From Phorcus lineatus (taxonomy: Eukaryota > Mollusca > Gastropoda > Trochida > Trochidae), in contig OV121081.1 of the NCBI GenBank assembly GCA_921293015.1, positions 6,200,001 through 6,264,000 of the forward strand: 64,000 nucleotides of DNA. Reading direction: 5' to 3'. Positions 21,969 to 32,648 of the stretch are shown here, in pieces. The position numbers and the translations under genes were made by a program. A model generated the notes under the pieces. It saw only the letters and a list, made by a program, of their open reading frames with translations, was not told the DNA's origin and did no database searches. The stretch's first letter is position 1; each line of letters opens with the position of its first letter.

Positions 21969-23503
21969 AACTAATGTCCAAAAGAAAGTACCCAGTGTAG
22001 TTTTTTTAACATAAAATAACAACCAATGCATATGTATATGCAAATCTTTTTGTTCTGAATAGAATATTCAATTCCTCAGCATATGCAGCAAATTTCATTT
22101 GGTACGAAGTCAAAATTACCGTATGACTGTCAATAAAAGACAGGTGGTATCAAAAACTTAATTTCAGCACAAACCAACAAGGCAATTCTTTTGCAAAATG
22201 ACAAGAAATCTTTATTCAATAACGGGTATGGCGACCATGGGCGTTAATACAGGCAAACACACGTCGACGCAGGGAAGAAGTAAGGCGGCGTATGACCTCT
22301 GGTGGGATTTGCTGCCATTCTTCAATCAGAGCTTGTTCCAGTTGCTGGATCGTGACTGGGGGTGCGGGTCGTCTCCTGATTTGTCGATCCAGGTGGTCCC
22401 ATAGGTGCTCGATGGGATTCATGTCGGGAGAATATGCTGGCCATGGCAAAACGTCGATATTGGCGTTGGTTAGGAAGTCGTTTGTCAGTCTTGCCGTGTG
22501 TGGTCTTGCGTTGTCATGTTGAAAAACAACTCCCTGCGGCTGTTGCTGAATGAAAGGAAGCACAACTGGTCTCAACACCTCGTCTCTGTACCTCTGAGCA
22601 TTCAAATTGCCATGAATAATCACAAGCCTCGTCGTCAGATTTCCGCAGATCCCTCCCCATATCATAACGGACCCGCCTCCAAATGGCCTGACTTCCTGGA
22701 CGCAATTCTGGGCCGTGCGTTCACCAACGCGTCGATACACACGCGCTCTGCCGTCATTTCTGAAGAGACAAAACCTGCTTTCATCTGAAAACAGCACACG
22801 TCGCCAATTACGGAGCTGCCAACGTCGGACTTGTCTTGCCCATGCCAGTCTACGACGCTGGTTTTGGAGAGTCAGCTCTACGCCGCGGTAAGGACGACGT
22901 GCTCGGATGCCATGGATTCGTAGTCGTCGGTACACCGTCTGCCGACTGATGACGCGTCCGAGTGCTGTCGAAGCCGTTGACGTCGCCGTGACAAAACGAT
23001 TGCGCAGATGTATTGTGCGGATGTGACGGTCTTCAGCGGGTGTTGTCACGGGTGGACGACCACTTCTTGGCCTGTCTGATGTATTGCCTGTTTGCCTGAG
23101 TCGTTGCATCAGTCTGGTGATCGTTTTCCTTGTGCAGCCGAAGGTTCTTGCAATGACTGTGTTGTTGGCGCCTTGTTGCGCCATACCGACAGCTCTCTCT
23201 CTTTCCACCTGAGTTAAACGTGGCATACTTTTTGTGGTTTTCTTCCTATTGAGGTCATACCGTGTAGCGAGAGCTGATTTATACTGTCGATATGCACGTG
23301 CATTTTGTGCTACAGCAGGAAACATCTTTTTTGGTGTTTTGCAGCGTTGGGGCGATTATTTTTAATTGTTTTGTCATGCGGTTCCGAAAAAAGATGGGTT
23401 TTCACGTATGGAATAAAATCAAAAAAGTTTGTGGACAAAATTTACATCGAAAAAAAAATTGGTGTTAAATTCATGGGTGGGTACTTTCTTTTGGACACTA
23501 GTT
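21969..23503 (-). mobile_element. complete Tc1-family transposon
   Basis: Terminal inverted repeats at 21969-21994 and 23478-23503 (26 bp, one mismatch; consensus core TGTCCAAAAGAAAGTACCCA) are flanked by TA at 21967-21968 and 23504-23505, the expected Tc1/mariner target duplication. Total length 1535 bp. It holds one intact transposase gene on the minus strand. Intact ends, target duplication and open frame together suggest a young, potentially mobile copy. It is absent from the corresponding place in copy B, so it arrived after the segmental duplication. Confidence 0.95.
22216..23226 (-). CDS. Tc1-family DD34E transposase, intact
   Basis: Catalyses cut-and-paste transposition by binding the element's inverted repeats and inserting at TA. 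The frame is open up to a Met at 23325 (369 aa), but I place the start at the internal Met of MPRLTQVERERAVGMAQQG (23226, 336 aa), which matches the usual 340-aa length and the family's N-terminus. Order, numbered from the 23325 Met: helix-turn-helix 1 (about 37-75), DRPRSGRPP (84-92, the GRPR-like linker), helix-turn-helix 2 (about 95-140), first catalytic Asp in LFSDESRF (181), GGGSVMIWGG (217-226), second Asp in FQHDNARPH (271), and Glu in SPDMNPIEHLWD (306). Exactly 34 residues separate Asp and Glu. No frameshift or stop seen. GC content is higher than that of its surroundings. Confidence 0.96.
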   Translation of the reverse strand: MPRLTQVERERAVGMAQQGANNTVIARTFGCTRKTITRLMQRLRQTGNTSDRPRSGRPPVTTPAEDRHIRTIHLRNRFVTATSTASTALGRVISRQTVYRRLRIHGIRARRPYRGVELTLQNQRRRLAWARQVRRWQLRNWRRVLFSDESRFCLFRNDGRARVYRRVGERTAQNCVQEVRPFGGGSVMIWGGICGNLTTRLVIIHGNLNAQRYRDEVLRPVVLPFIQQQPQGVVFQHDNARPHTARLTNDFLTNANIDVLPWPAYSPDMNPIEHLWDHLDRQIRRRPAPPVTIQQLEQALIEEWQQIPPEVIRRLTSSLRRRVFACINAHGRHTRY

Positions 23504-23511
23504 TAGATTGG

Positions 23512-24759
23512 GAGCAATGTAGCCACTTAACGGCCCCGAAACTTAGGTTTCTGGGCCGCTTCTCAGCCCTGTAGAATATGTTAGAAAAGCTTGATAATTA
23601 AAATGCTTAGCCATAGAAAATAATAAAACATTTTTAAAAAAGGAATGCAGAAATCATCCGCTCTTAGGTCAAAATTTTAGGTGTCCGACTTCGGTCAGTT
23701 TGTGCCCTAGCAATAAACGATTGAATCGCGCACAAGTTATTCAACTCGTTAAACGCTCCCGTAGCTAAGAAGGTATATTAAATACATGGCATGACTGACA
23801 TGAATTGTTGGTTTTGGCAGACTAACTTTGCCACACGGAAGGTGATAATATCAGTAACTTCTTGGTTTTAGAAATCGAAGCGGCAACAGGCATATTCAAA
23901 AGATACATTTCAAGCAAAGTAAAGAGAAGGTAAAGTTTTAAATGGAGATAATAAGCGACTTATACATATTGGATTTTGTTGAACTATGAAACCAAGCTCT
24001 TCAAATTGTCTGACTAATGACCTACAACGACGACACCAAGTCGAATAAAAATATTATGCGTTTTTTAAAACATGCATCACTGTTCGTTGCCAACGTAAAA
24101 TGTCTGGCAAATTAACCGACACTGTCCGAGGTAAGGTCAAAACGATCCTCCAAACCTCGGGCGAGTTAATCGAAACAATTAAAACATTTCTCTAAGGTTG
24201 ATCTACAACTAAAATAAATCTAAATAAATTGAGAATCTTACGTTATAGTTTGTAGAAAATACTTGCATTTAATTTTTCTAAATGTGTAAACGCCATGACC
24301 GTAACTGGCCTAATCATACTTTGAATCAAAATTGTTATGGAAACTGTCTGTTGCTAACTGAAAACAATCGCTAATGATAAGATGGTATCAAAGTCGTCAT
24401 AATAAAGCATCAAACATTTTAACGAGTAAATGAAGAAGTAGTCGTCTCTCATTACCTTTATTAGATATGGACTATAGTCTGTGACATCACAACACAAGAT
24501 GGCGGCTGCCATGGACGAAATTAGCGATGTTTTAGAATAAAGACGATTAAGGTTGGTTCTCGTTATCGTAGAAAGTTGTAAATAGGCCGAACTTATAGTG
24601 AAATATCTCCTTTATTGATCGTCCAAAGCTTATATTATGACACAAAAGCTACCAGACGTCCACCAGACGTCGTTTCCAAAGGGCTGAGAAGCGGCCAAGA
24701 AACTTGAGTTTCGGGGCCGTGAAGAGGCTAGGGGCAATGAAGCCCTTGTTGCATTGCTC
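23512..24759. mobile_element. 1.25-kb inverted-repeat element, non-coding
   Basis: Left arm 23,527-23,570 and right arm 24,680-24,724 are reverse complements over about 44 bp with few mismatches (shared core GGCCGCTTCTCAGCCCT and CGGCCCCGAAACT). Outside them GAGCAATG at 23,512 mirrors CATTGCTC at 24,752-24,759. About 20 bp of the left end are missing relative to the right, next to the Tc1 insertion. The interior has no open frame of length. It lacks a counterpart in copy B, consistent with insertion. Superfamily unknown. Confidence 0.7.
24494..24540 (+). other. start-codon-like AAGATGGCGGC motif with mini-ORF
   Basis: ATG at 24,499 lies in AAGATGGCGGCTGCC, a strong animal initiation context that also matches a YY1-type site, preceded by TGACATCA. 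The frame MAAAMDEISDVLE closes at 24,540. It lies inside the inverted-repeat element. It could be a captured 5' exon/promoter fragment or chance. Confidence 0.3.
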
Positions 24760-24769
24760 TTAGCACCCA

Positions 24770-24845
24770 TACTTTACCATGATAAAGAATCATTTATAAA
24801 TTTGTGGTGGTTGAGGCGAAGTTAACATTGACACTGGTTTTAAGT
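24770..24845. repeat. conserved block U, copy A
   Basis: Matches 33,055-33,125 (shared TGGTGGTTGAGGCGA and ACCATGATAA). It marks the right flank of the insertions in copy A. Confidence 0.6.
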
Positions 24846-25249
24846 GGATGAACATAGAAGAATTCAAACGCAGGGGAAACGGTAACAATGTTTATGTCAA
24901 TGACGTTTCATGCAAAATGTTGCAGGCGGGTGTGATGTACCTGTGAATTACAGGATAACTGGGAAGCTTAACTCATATATGGTAACTCCAGTGAGTTTAA
25001 ATTCGCTTATGGAGTTTAATTCCCTTCAATCCCCACATAATTCCCCACTCACTGGTTTCCCATGTTATGTATTTATCCCACTTGTTTATGTATACTTCAT
25101 CTTAATTGTTATTGTTATCTCATTGTTAATCTCCAATTGTTGTTTCTGTAAACACACCTATACGAAATTGAACTTATGGTCTCAAAAAATTATCAATTTA
25201 GATTTGAATCTCTACTAACGCCCATATTGTATGTGAATAACTTCGTTTA

Positions 25250-26960
25250 TCATAACTGTAAAATAGAATTTGTCTGTTTTATGGATCAACATCCTCGTTC
25301 TTGAGACAGGTTATGTCCCCTACTCATGGGTATGAGGGGTTATTAAACCTATATACAAGAAGAGAGGTGACAAAAATGATCCAAATAACTATCGAACTAT
25401 AACCTTACTCAGATGTTTTTGAAAATTATGTACAAGTATTTTAAATGATAGACTGACGAAATTTACTAATATTTATTAATAAAATAATATCGCCTTCTCA
25501 AGAAGGTTTCAGAAAGGGATTTTCAACAATTGAAAATTTATTTGTCATAAATATGCTTACTCAACTTTTCAAATTAGCAAAGAAAAAATTGTAGTGTACC
25601 TTTATTGATTTTTCTAAAGCGTTTGACAATGTCTGGCCAATAGGAATGTGGCATAAGTTACGAAGTAATGTTATTAAGGGTAAATTCCTTAATGTTGTAG
25701 AAAACATTTAATATATATAAAAATATATAAAATATTAAATCTTGTATTGCTGTGAATAATACACAATCGGAATATTTCCAATGTTACTCTGTTGTGCGGC
25801 AAGGTGAAAACTTATCACCCCTTTTGTTTTCATTATTCAGGAATGACCTAGAGTCCCATCTTTGCAAAGCAGGCTCCACGGGAGCTCAATTTGAATACTT
25901 TAGACGCATTTAATGGATATTGTAAGTTTTGGAAATTGTAAGTTAATATCGCAATAACCAAGGTTGTTGTATTTGGAGGTGGATCCGCTAATAAGTATTG
26001 AACACGTTTTGTTTTTAGTGGTCAAGAAATTCAATTCCAAGACTCTTACACCTACCTTGGTATATCCCTCCATAAAAACAGAAAGCTAGGTTTTGCCATT
26101 AAACAGTTCACGCATAATGCAATGTTTTGTCTTCTGCGTAGAGCAAGAATATAAATAGCAATCTACCATTAGATACTCTCTACAAAGCATTTGAAGTCAT
26201 GATTGCACCTATATTATTGTATGGTTGTGAACTTTGGGGCCATGAAAACACCGAAGTCATTGAAAAACTCCATCTTTAATTTCTAAAACTATCAACTGGT
26301 TTAAGAAATTCTGCAGCTAATTTCTTTGTATGTGGTGAGCTAGGAAGAGAACTATTGAGCATAAGAATATCAAAAAGAATTATCATGTTTTGGCACACTA
26401 CACTTAGTACTGAAATTTTTTTTATCTAAAACTATCTTGGAATACCTGATGCATGATAAGATTTATAATGGTACGGAAAAAGATTGGCTTAAAAAATTTA
26501 AGTATATACTGGATGGATGTGTTCTGAGTGACGTGTTCGCAAATCCATATAAATATTCCCCTAAATAGGTCTCGTCACAAGTAGACATGACATGAGAGAT
26601 CACTTTTATCAATCCTGGCGAAGTTCTGTTCTCAATAGCTCTACAGGAATGTATTACAATCATATTAACGATACAACTTCCTTCGAGCGTTATCTCCTAC
26701 TACAAAAATCTTTATATATTCCAATTTTAAAATTAGAACGAGTACGAGTAAGAACGAGTAATCATAACTTACCGGTAGAAATACCTTACCTGAAATGAGA
26801 TCGGCCCGAGAGTATCTATTTATTTCAAAAACTTTATATATATTTTTACATCACATCAGAATTTTGTTAGTTTAGAAGTCATGAATTTGAACAGTCTGAT
26901 AAAATACTATGATAAAATTAAAATGTATAGAATATATCTCACCTAAAATAAGTTGTTTTC
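25250..26960 (+). pseudogene. decayed non-LTR retrotransposon (RT and C-terminal part)
   Basis: Plus-strand pieces in RT order with many stops and frameshifts: GVIKPIYKKRGDKNDPNNYRT, SQEGFRKGFSTIENLFVINML, TFIDFSKAFDNVW (motif A), a motif B form CSVVRQGENLSPLLFSLF, then VFSGQEIQFQDSYTYLGISL, ILLYGCELWGHENTEVIEKL, and the C-terminal signature RVRTSNHNLPVEI near 26,745. Motif C (FADD) is lost in a deletion near 25,890. The C-terminal RTSNH..PIE-type signature is shared with the LINE at 34.2 kb, so both belong to one clade, which I cannot name with certainty. Absent from the corresponding place in copy B, so it inserted after the duplication. Inactive. Confidence 0.82.
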
Positions 26961-26990
26961 TTCTACTTTAGCTTTCGGATGGCAACATCC

Positions 26991-27122
26991 ACGTGTTAAA
27001 TAGCTGGATATTACTATCGGTCCGTCAAACCCTGCTCACTCTCAAATCTACTTAGTAGGTTATTAAAGAAGGAGAAACTTCAAAATAAATGTCTAACCTA
27101 CTTTAAACGTGTGTGCTATGCT
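26991..27122. repeat. conserved block V, copy A
   Basis: Matches 33,551-33,690 (GTGTTAAATAGCTG, then CGTCAAACCCT, AGAAGGAGA and AACCTAC). Non-coding. Confidence 0.65.
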
Positions 27123-27565
27123 TGTTTTGGATCTCAAGACGTTCATGGAAACATCGAAGCACAACTCAATTATCCAAACATCAAATTACCAGACAGAAAA
27201 AAGAACAGATGAATAATTCAAATTACTCTTATCCCATGAAGGATATCTTAGTAACTAAAATGGGACTGTTAAATAAGGACAAATGTAATCAATTTATCTG
27301 AATGGTCAAAACTGACATATGTTATTTCCCTTTTGTTTGAATATTTACACAAATTATAAAGTGCTAAACGGATTCAAACTACACAATTATCAACCACAAC
27401 TCACTGGTGTCAAGAAAGATGGATTCCAGTCAATGTTCTCTTATAGGCAGACCTTTTCCCTGGGTGTAATATTTGATATCACGCAGGCAGTGTAAGATAA
27501 CAGTTTGAAATAGTACCAACAGGCAGTTCCTGCATTGAAATGAAACACATAATTCTGAATGAATT

Positions 27566-27857
27566 GGTGAGGTGAGGTGAGTTGGTATTTAACGCCGCTT
27601 TCAAGATTATTTCACTTATATCGCGGCTGCTAGTATTATTGGAGGGAGAAAGTCCGCAACACCATTTTGGCTGCGCATTGCGGGGAAACCTGCGAGCTTC
27701 GGCTGGAACTAGCGAACCACGGGTAGTACTGCGCTGAATTTCAGTGTAGCATTGCACCCAAACCTACTGCGTGTAGAACAGTTCTCTACTGTAGACAAAA
27801 TTGCCGGATTCGAACCACGAACCCCCTGATCCGAAGCCGTACGCGCTCCCCCGCCCC
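27566..27857 (-). mobile_element. SINE family 1, degenerate head
   Basis: Minus-strand copy of the element at 50,785-51,074. The 3' tail (plus strand GGTGAGGTGAGTTGG...TTTAACGCCGC) is at the left. The tRNA-like head at the right has a deletion removing most of the A-box (GCGCTCCCCCGCCCC). The B-box region is still visible as GATTCGAACC. Flanks resemble a target duplication around GAAT(G)AAT, not clean. Confidence 0.82.
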
Positions 27858-28169
27858 TTGAATAAATGAAGATTATTATCAAATAATAGCACAAATTACT
27901 GGCGAAATTTGTTTTTGTTTCAGTTCATAGTTTGTTAGTCCGATTGCAACCAACATCAAATTGAGACTAATCATTTTTCTCTTTTTAGGTAGACCTATTG
28001 CTATGGTGTGATATCTGGAATTGTGCGTGTAAAGCAGGATAACATTTTGAAATCGTATCTGCTGGTAATAATATGATTTGAACTAACTTCTATTCTTCTT
28101 CTTTTTTATGATAAAACCCTTTACATGACATGTGCTACTTATTTTTCGAATAGAATATTCCAAATATTC

Positions 28170-29010
28170 CGAATGAAATGTGTTTCAATTCACACCCGTA
28201 TTTTACATGTAAGTCTAAAAATGTAATTATAGCAAAACTTCCGACAATAAAAACATTTATTACTATGAGATATCATGTTTAGTATTAAAGATCTCATGGT
28301 CCTATATATTAACATGTATAATCAATCTAGGTAAGATTTTCACTTTCACACATTTTTATATGCTTGAAGACTCTGAGTTACTTCTTTACTTGGGAAATGA
28401 AACAGAAATGTTCAACCTTGCTCTTTTTTTCAACTTTGTTTCAACTCAGTAAGAGTCCATAAAGAATTTGAAAATAATATTATCCAAAATAGCAATAAGC
28501 AAAAAAAATAAATAAACCAGACTTGAGAGACGCTAGAGTAGAACATTATATCACTTATGTGCTTTTATTATGTCCTTGAAATCATTCTTTCTTAAAACTT
28601 GATATAGCTTCTGGGTTAAAATGATGAGTTTTATCTAGTAATGTTTCTGTTAACAGTTATATTTCCTATTTTCATACCTAACAGAGAGTACTGTTAAGTT
28701 CATGTTATTATCTGATTACTCCTCTGATGTAAATACTAAAATACATTTTATTTTCCGAAAATGATTAAGAGATTCAGGGTTTATCACCATTTCCAATCTT
28801 TCTTTACCTGTCCCGATAATCATGATTTATTGAGATACATGTTCACAGTGTAAAAAATTAGCAAAACTCACTTTCACTGTTGTATTGTCCCTTTAAGTAC
28901 GATAATTGTCTTAAATTACCCAGGAGAAATATCAAAAATGGATTTGCCCTTTCTGATGGTTGGATGTAGCTGTATATCCGGAGGTCCTGTTGCAGCCGCA
29001 TACTCATTAG
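28170..29010. repeat. conserved blocks W/X and a broken exon P copy
   Basis: Colinear with 36,902-37,540. It includes CAGTTCTTTACCTGTCC-like and ATGTTCACAGT motifs that precede each of the four exon P copies. The P copy here (about 28,940-29,000, minus) has lost its reading frame. Confidence 0.65.
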
Positions 29011-29699
29011 CTTCTTTCGCTCTGTTATTTAAGACATATAGATCGTGCTTTCATAAGCATTGGGATGCATTGCAATATTGAAAATTGCACAAGGAAGTCA
29101 AAGTCTTTTTAAGTCATAGGGGCAAGCTTGATCGGTGCAGAGTTACTATAACATACATGCTTACCCTGAAAATTCTATATGGTACTTTTATTTCAAATCT
29201 ACTTTTATTATTAACAGAATAATTTTGTATTCATATCCAAGCAACATCCAGCTAAAATTACAAGATTTCTCTTGAAGTACAATTTATATATTTATAATCT
29301 CCTGGCCATAAGTATATGAAGTTATGTTTACAATTAATCGCGATCAAGATAGGAAGGATATAAAACACAAAATGTCAAAAATTATGAGAAAGTGAAACTT
29401 ATTGAATATGAGGATTGATTGTACAGTGAAGGCTTTTCAATCAACAAAGGTCTAAAGTATCGTAGATGAAAGCAGGTGACCTTAAAATATAAACAGTTTT
29501 ATTCCCAATTGTTCGTTGTTCTGTAGTCCCGAGCTAGAGAGAGCTATTAAACAAGTAAACAAGTAAATACTCACAGGATACTCTAGTGTCATCAATATAA
29601 TAAATTCATAATGTATTTAGTTTTCAAAGATATAATTCGCAGTTAAGCTTTTTCAATTTTCAGTTCTTTCCTGACAAAGATTCACAGAGATATAAATAA

Positions 29700-30669
29700 A
29701 TAGCAATTGCTTTGCGTCAATCTGATTGGCTGAACACGGTAATAGAAGTTCAGTTCATACCTCCATAAACTTAATTTCGTGACGTCACATCATTTTAAGC
29801 CACGCCCATCGACGGAACTATTTGTAAACAAGTTACGTTTTTCTAAAAATAGCAACACTTTGTGCAATGCCACTCCTTGAAAGTAGGTAAATAAAAAATT
29901 AACATAATTCAGTATGAAATAATTATTGTTGTCAAAGGTTCTAAAGGTAGTACTTTCCATAATAAACAAGAGACCTCTATCAGAAATTACAACCGATCGT
30001 GTTCCACCCCACAGAAGGCAAATGTCATTGTTCAATGCTCTCGCGGCCGTTGCAGGGAGGTTAGCAAAGTAATGTCGTTAAGTTAATGAGCAGAGTGAAG
30101 CTTGGTTCCTCAACAAGTTTAAGAACTGTGTGCTGTTTAATCAGATTCCGTTAGATCAAGATCATAACACCATCAGTATATGGCATCTATGAGGGTAAAT
30201 TCGGCTGGTTTCCTCTCCGAGTTCTACGTTCGCGATTTGTGTTTACAACTGTGAGAACTAGCAATGTCAAGGCCACGTGTGACGGACGTCCGATAAGTTC
30301 ATGGCCACGTGCGTTGTAGATTTTCATTGGCTGATGAACGTTTTGTAGGCGGGGCTAGGGATCCGATGACGTTTTGATTGACATTTTATCTCTTTCATGC
30401 TGTTGAGCGTTGAATTCCTTCGCATATATAGTGCAGCTCTATTTGGTGCAAATATGTATATTTAGAGCAATAAAATGGTTTAAAAACAACTAGTATGTAT
30501 ATATTTATTTATAAGAATTGACTTCAACATTTATTAAGTTCATGGAGGTATAAACTTAAAAACCGATGTGCAAACTCGGCGTAAATCCGCTACGCGGATT
30601 TACACAGTTTGCACATCGGTTTTAAGTTTATACCTCCATGAACTTAATAAATGTTGAAGTCAATTCTTA
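29700..30669. mobile_element. 0.97-kb non-coding element ending in a large palindrome
   Basis: Comparison with the other copies of the module (18.6 and 37.4 kb) shows that this segment interrupts it; homology resumes exactly after 30,669. Inside, 29,755-29,777 (ACCTCCATAAACTTAAT) recurs inverted at 30,534-30,556, and the right end is the palindrome 30,512-30,669. No transposase. The frame 29,790-30,035 is not recognisable. Superfamily unknown. Confidence 0.65.
30512..30669. repeat. near-perfect palindrome, 76-79-bp arms, 3-bp loop
   Basis: Left arm 30,512-30,590 and right arm 30,594-30,669, centred on TAC at 30,591-30,593. The arms differ by a 3-bp indel and a few bases near the centre. GTAAATCCGC and GCGGATTTAC face each other. 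Such a cruciform-capable structure is typical of foldback ends and tends to be unstable. Confidence 0.93.
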
Positions 30670-30723
30670 AATGTTCATTTATAGCATAATTAAATGAAAT
30701 AAACCTTTCACCTCTGTTAAGCC

Positions 30724-30823
30724 TCAATAAATAAATTCATTTGTCACAAATATGTCCAGTGGGAATTCAGTGAACGGGCTTGCCCTGTCGTATAGTTCTG
30801 TATGATCAAACTGTCCAGACATC
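30724..30823 (-). pseudogene. exon P, copy B (candidate terminal exon, open)
   Basis: Minus-strand AG at 30,825-30,824, then G completing an Arg codon in the phase left by exon R. The frame reads MSGQFDHTELYDRASPFTEF and continues PLDIFVTNEFIY to a TGA at 30,724-30,726. This is the longest open version of exon P. No exon R copy was found between it and the next unit, so it may be orphaned. Function unknown. Confidence 0.33.
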
Positions 30824-30899
30824 CTGCCGTAGATCCACCCAAGTTGATTAACTGATTAACTTCACTCACTTTTAGAGGGAGTTTCATTGCTAAAATCAT

Positions 30900-32413
30900 T
30901 AATAAACATTACCGGTTTGAGACCATTTATCTATATTAAGTTTCTGAATGACATTTCAGTTTTAGAAAAGTTAAAATGTTTTGATGTGTTTCAGTGTCAC
31001 TGTAATTTACAAGATTGATTTTTCTCCCACACAAAATAGGCGTCGTCGTTGTTTTGAACAAACATGGCTGCCATCAAAATATTCAAGAATTCAACAAAAC
31101 AATATCAACTATAGATCAAAAATTAGCAAGACTCATTCATCATCAGGGTAAAACATAAAATCACATGAAACCAATGACTTCAAAACATAATTTATTTTCG
31201 GCAATTGTTACTGCACAAACGTGCATGTCAGATACGTCTTCTGACGGTTTCGATCCAGTTCAGACACGCTCGCTCGAAACATATATGCACAAGGGCGTTC
31301 TCTCCCATACATTGTGTATCTGTATTTGGTTCTCATTAAACGCTCTTTACACAATTCATAGGTTATACGATAAGAGTTATCGTTTTTGATAGTGGCAAGA
31401 AGACTGATTGAAAGCAACATCAAAGAGGGGAAATGTTTTAATTTCAGATTAGTTGACAATATTGACATACAAACATGTTACTTTCTTCTTTATTAATCTT
31501 AAAGATATTGCCCCTTTAATCTGATGAAATCTTACGAAATTTACAGGTTTTCCAATTTCGGTTTCAACATTGTGCCTTCAGTCACTCGCAGGTAAATTAA
31601 GTAGGGCGTGACGGCGCACTAGGTCAAATACGCGTATTTATTAGATTGAGTATGTTTTGTCATGATATATATGTGACTCAGATATCAAAATCATGTAGTT
31701 TATTATTTCGGGAAAACTTTTCGTTTGTTTCTTTGCGTTTTGTAACAGAATTACATTGTGTAGCGTTGTTGACTAATATACTTCCTCAGATGTTTGTTTT
31801 TACACGAGTATGAACACAGATCAGCTGATGGATGTCACTACATCAGTATAATGTCTCTAAATCGTAATCGGTTTTATTTGAATCGGATATGGGTAATATG
31901 TAGAACATATAATATGTATAGAACTTGGTTCGAGAGAATACGGGAAATGCTTCTAATGCACTCGTATAAATAATCTTCATTCATTCAACTCCAGCATATT
32001 TCCCGTAGTCACTCACAAGACTTGTAAGATTAGAAGTGAGTCATATATGTTTTATTGACAAAGGAGACTTGCCACTACACATTTGACAGCCATAGTTTAT
32101 ATCTTATGATACAAAATTTTAAAAAAAACAAATCTGTGCATCTATATATTCATGCTTGCCTTTGAGTGAATTTTAATATGATAGATTTATAGCATTTCAA
32201 ATTTAAATTCTTAAAAAAATTATTGTATAAATAATGAAAGGAAACAATACAAAAAATAAATGATCAATACAATATTATTTATTTTGATTCTCTCTACAAA
32301 ATGCATCAATAGATGTATTCATTACTTCAGAAAAAATGCTACATTGTGTTTTTTCTTAAAAGGAAAATGGACTAAAACGCTTACTTGTATCACTAATTTA
32401 TAATTCAGTCCCT
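30900..32413. other. non-coding part of copy B, nothing recognised
   Basis: Overlapping frames 31165-31389 (plus) and 31208-31468 (minus) are open but show no known motif. No repeat boundaries seen. Confidence 0.35.
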
Positions 32414-32648
32414 TATAGACAGATAATTGAGTAAAGACAAAGGTTCAGTTTAGCAATCGGTAATAGAGTGAATAAATATAATTAATTATACCTCTTTGGT
32501 ATTTTGTAATCCAAACGCTAGGTAGTATAATTCCTTGAGGAGCACGTGTTTATTACCAGGGAAACAGCCGCTGATTAAAAAAACCAGGGACGTTGACGTC
32601 TGTAAAGGGCGTGATAAAGGGCAAGGAAAAAACCTGACACCAAAAGGT
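32414..32648. repeat. conserved block T, copy B
   Basis: Partner of 21,451-21,676; see that entry for shared motifs. Confidence 0.7.

Larger units (their letters stand above)
17621..29010. repeat. tandem segmental duplication, copy A
   Basis: Colinear blocks shared with copy B (29,024-38,840) in the same order and orientation: 17.62 with 29.02, 18.38 with 29.47, 18.56-18.89 with 29.64-30.89, 21,451-21,676 with 32,414-32,648, 24.78-24.84 with 33.06-33.12, 26,991-27,122 with 33,551-33,690. Length differences between blocks are accounted for by private transposons: the Tc1 plus the 1.25-kb element between 21.7 and 24.8, and a LINE between 24.9 and 27.0. The boundaries are approximate. Confidence 0.8.

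Noticed and set aside
22292-22788. Plus-strand frames opposite the Tc1 transposase
   Set aside because: They are shadows of the intact minus-strand transposase, caused by its GC-rich codons.
24910-25218. 102-codon plus-strand frame with a hydrophobic stretch (possible membrane protein)
   Set aside because: It lies between block U and the decayed LINE, has no homologous frame in copy B and no splice or start support. The hydrophobic text follows from AT-rich composition.
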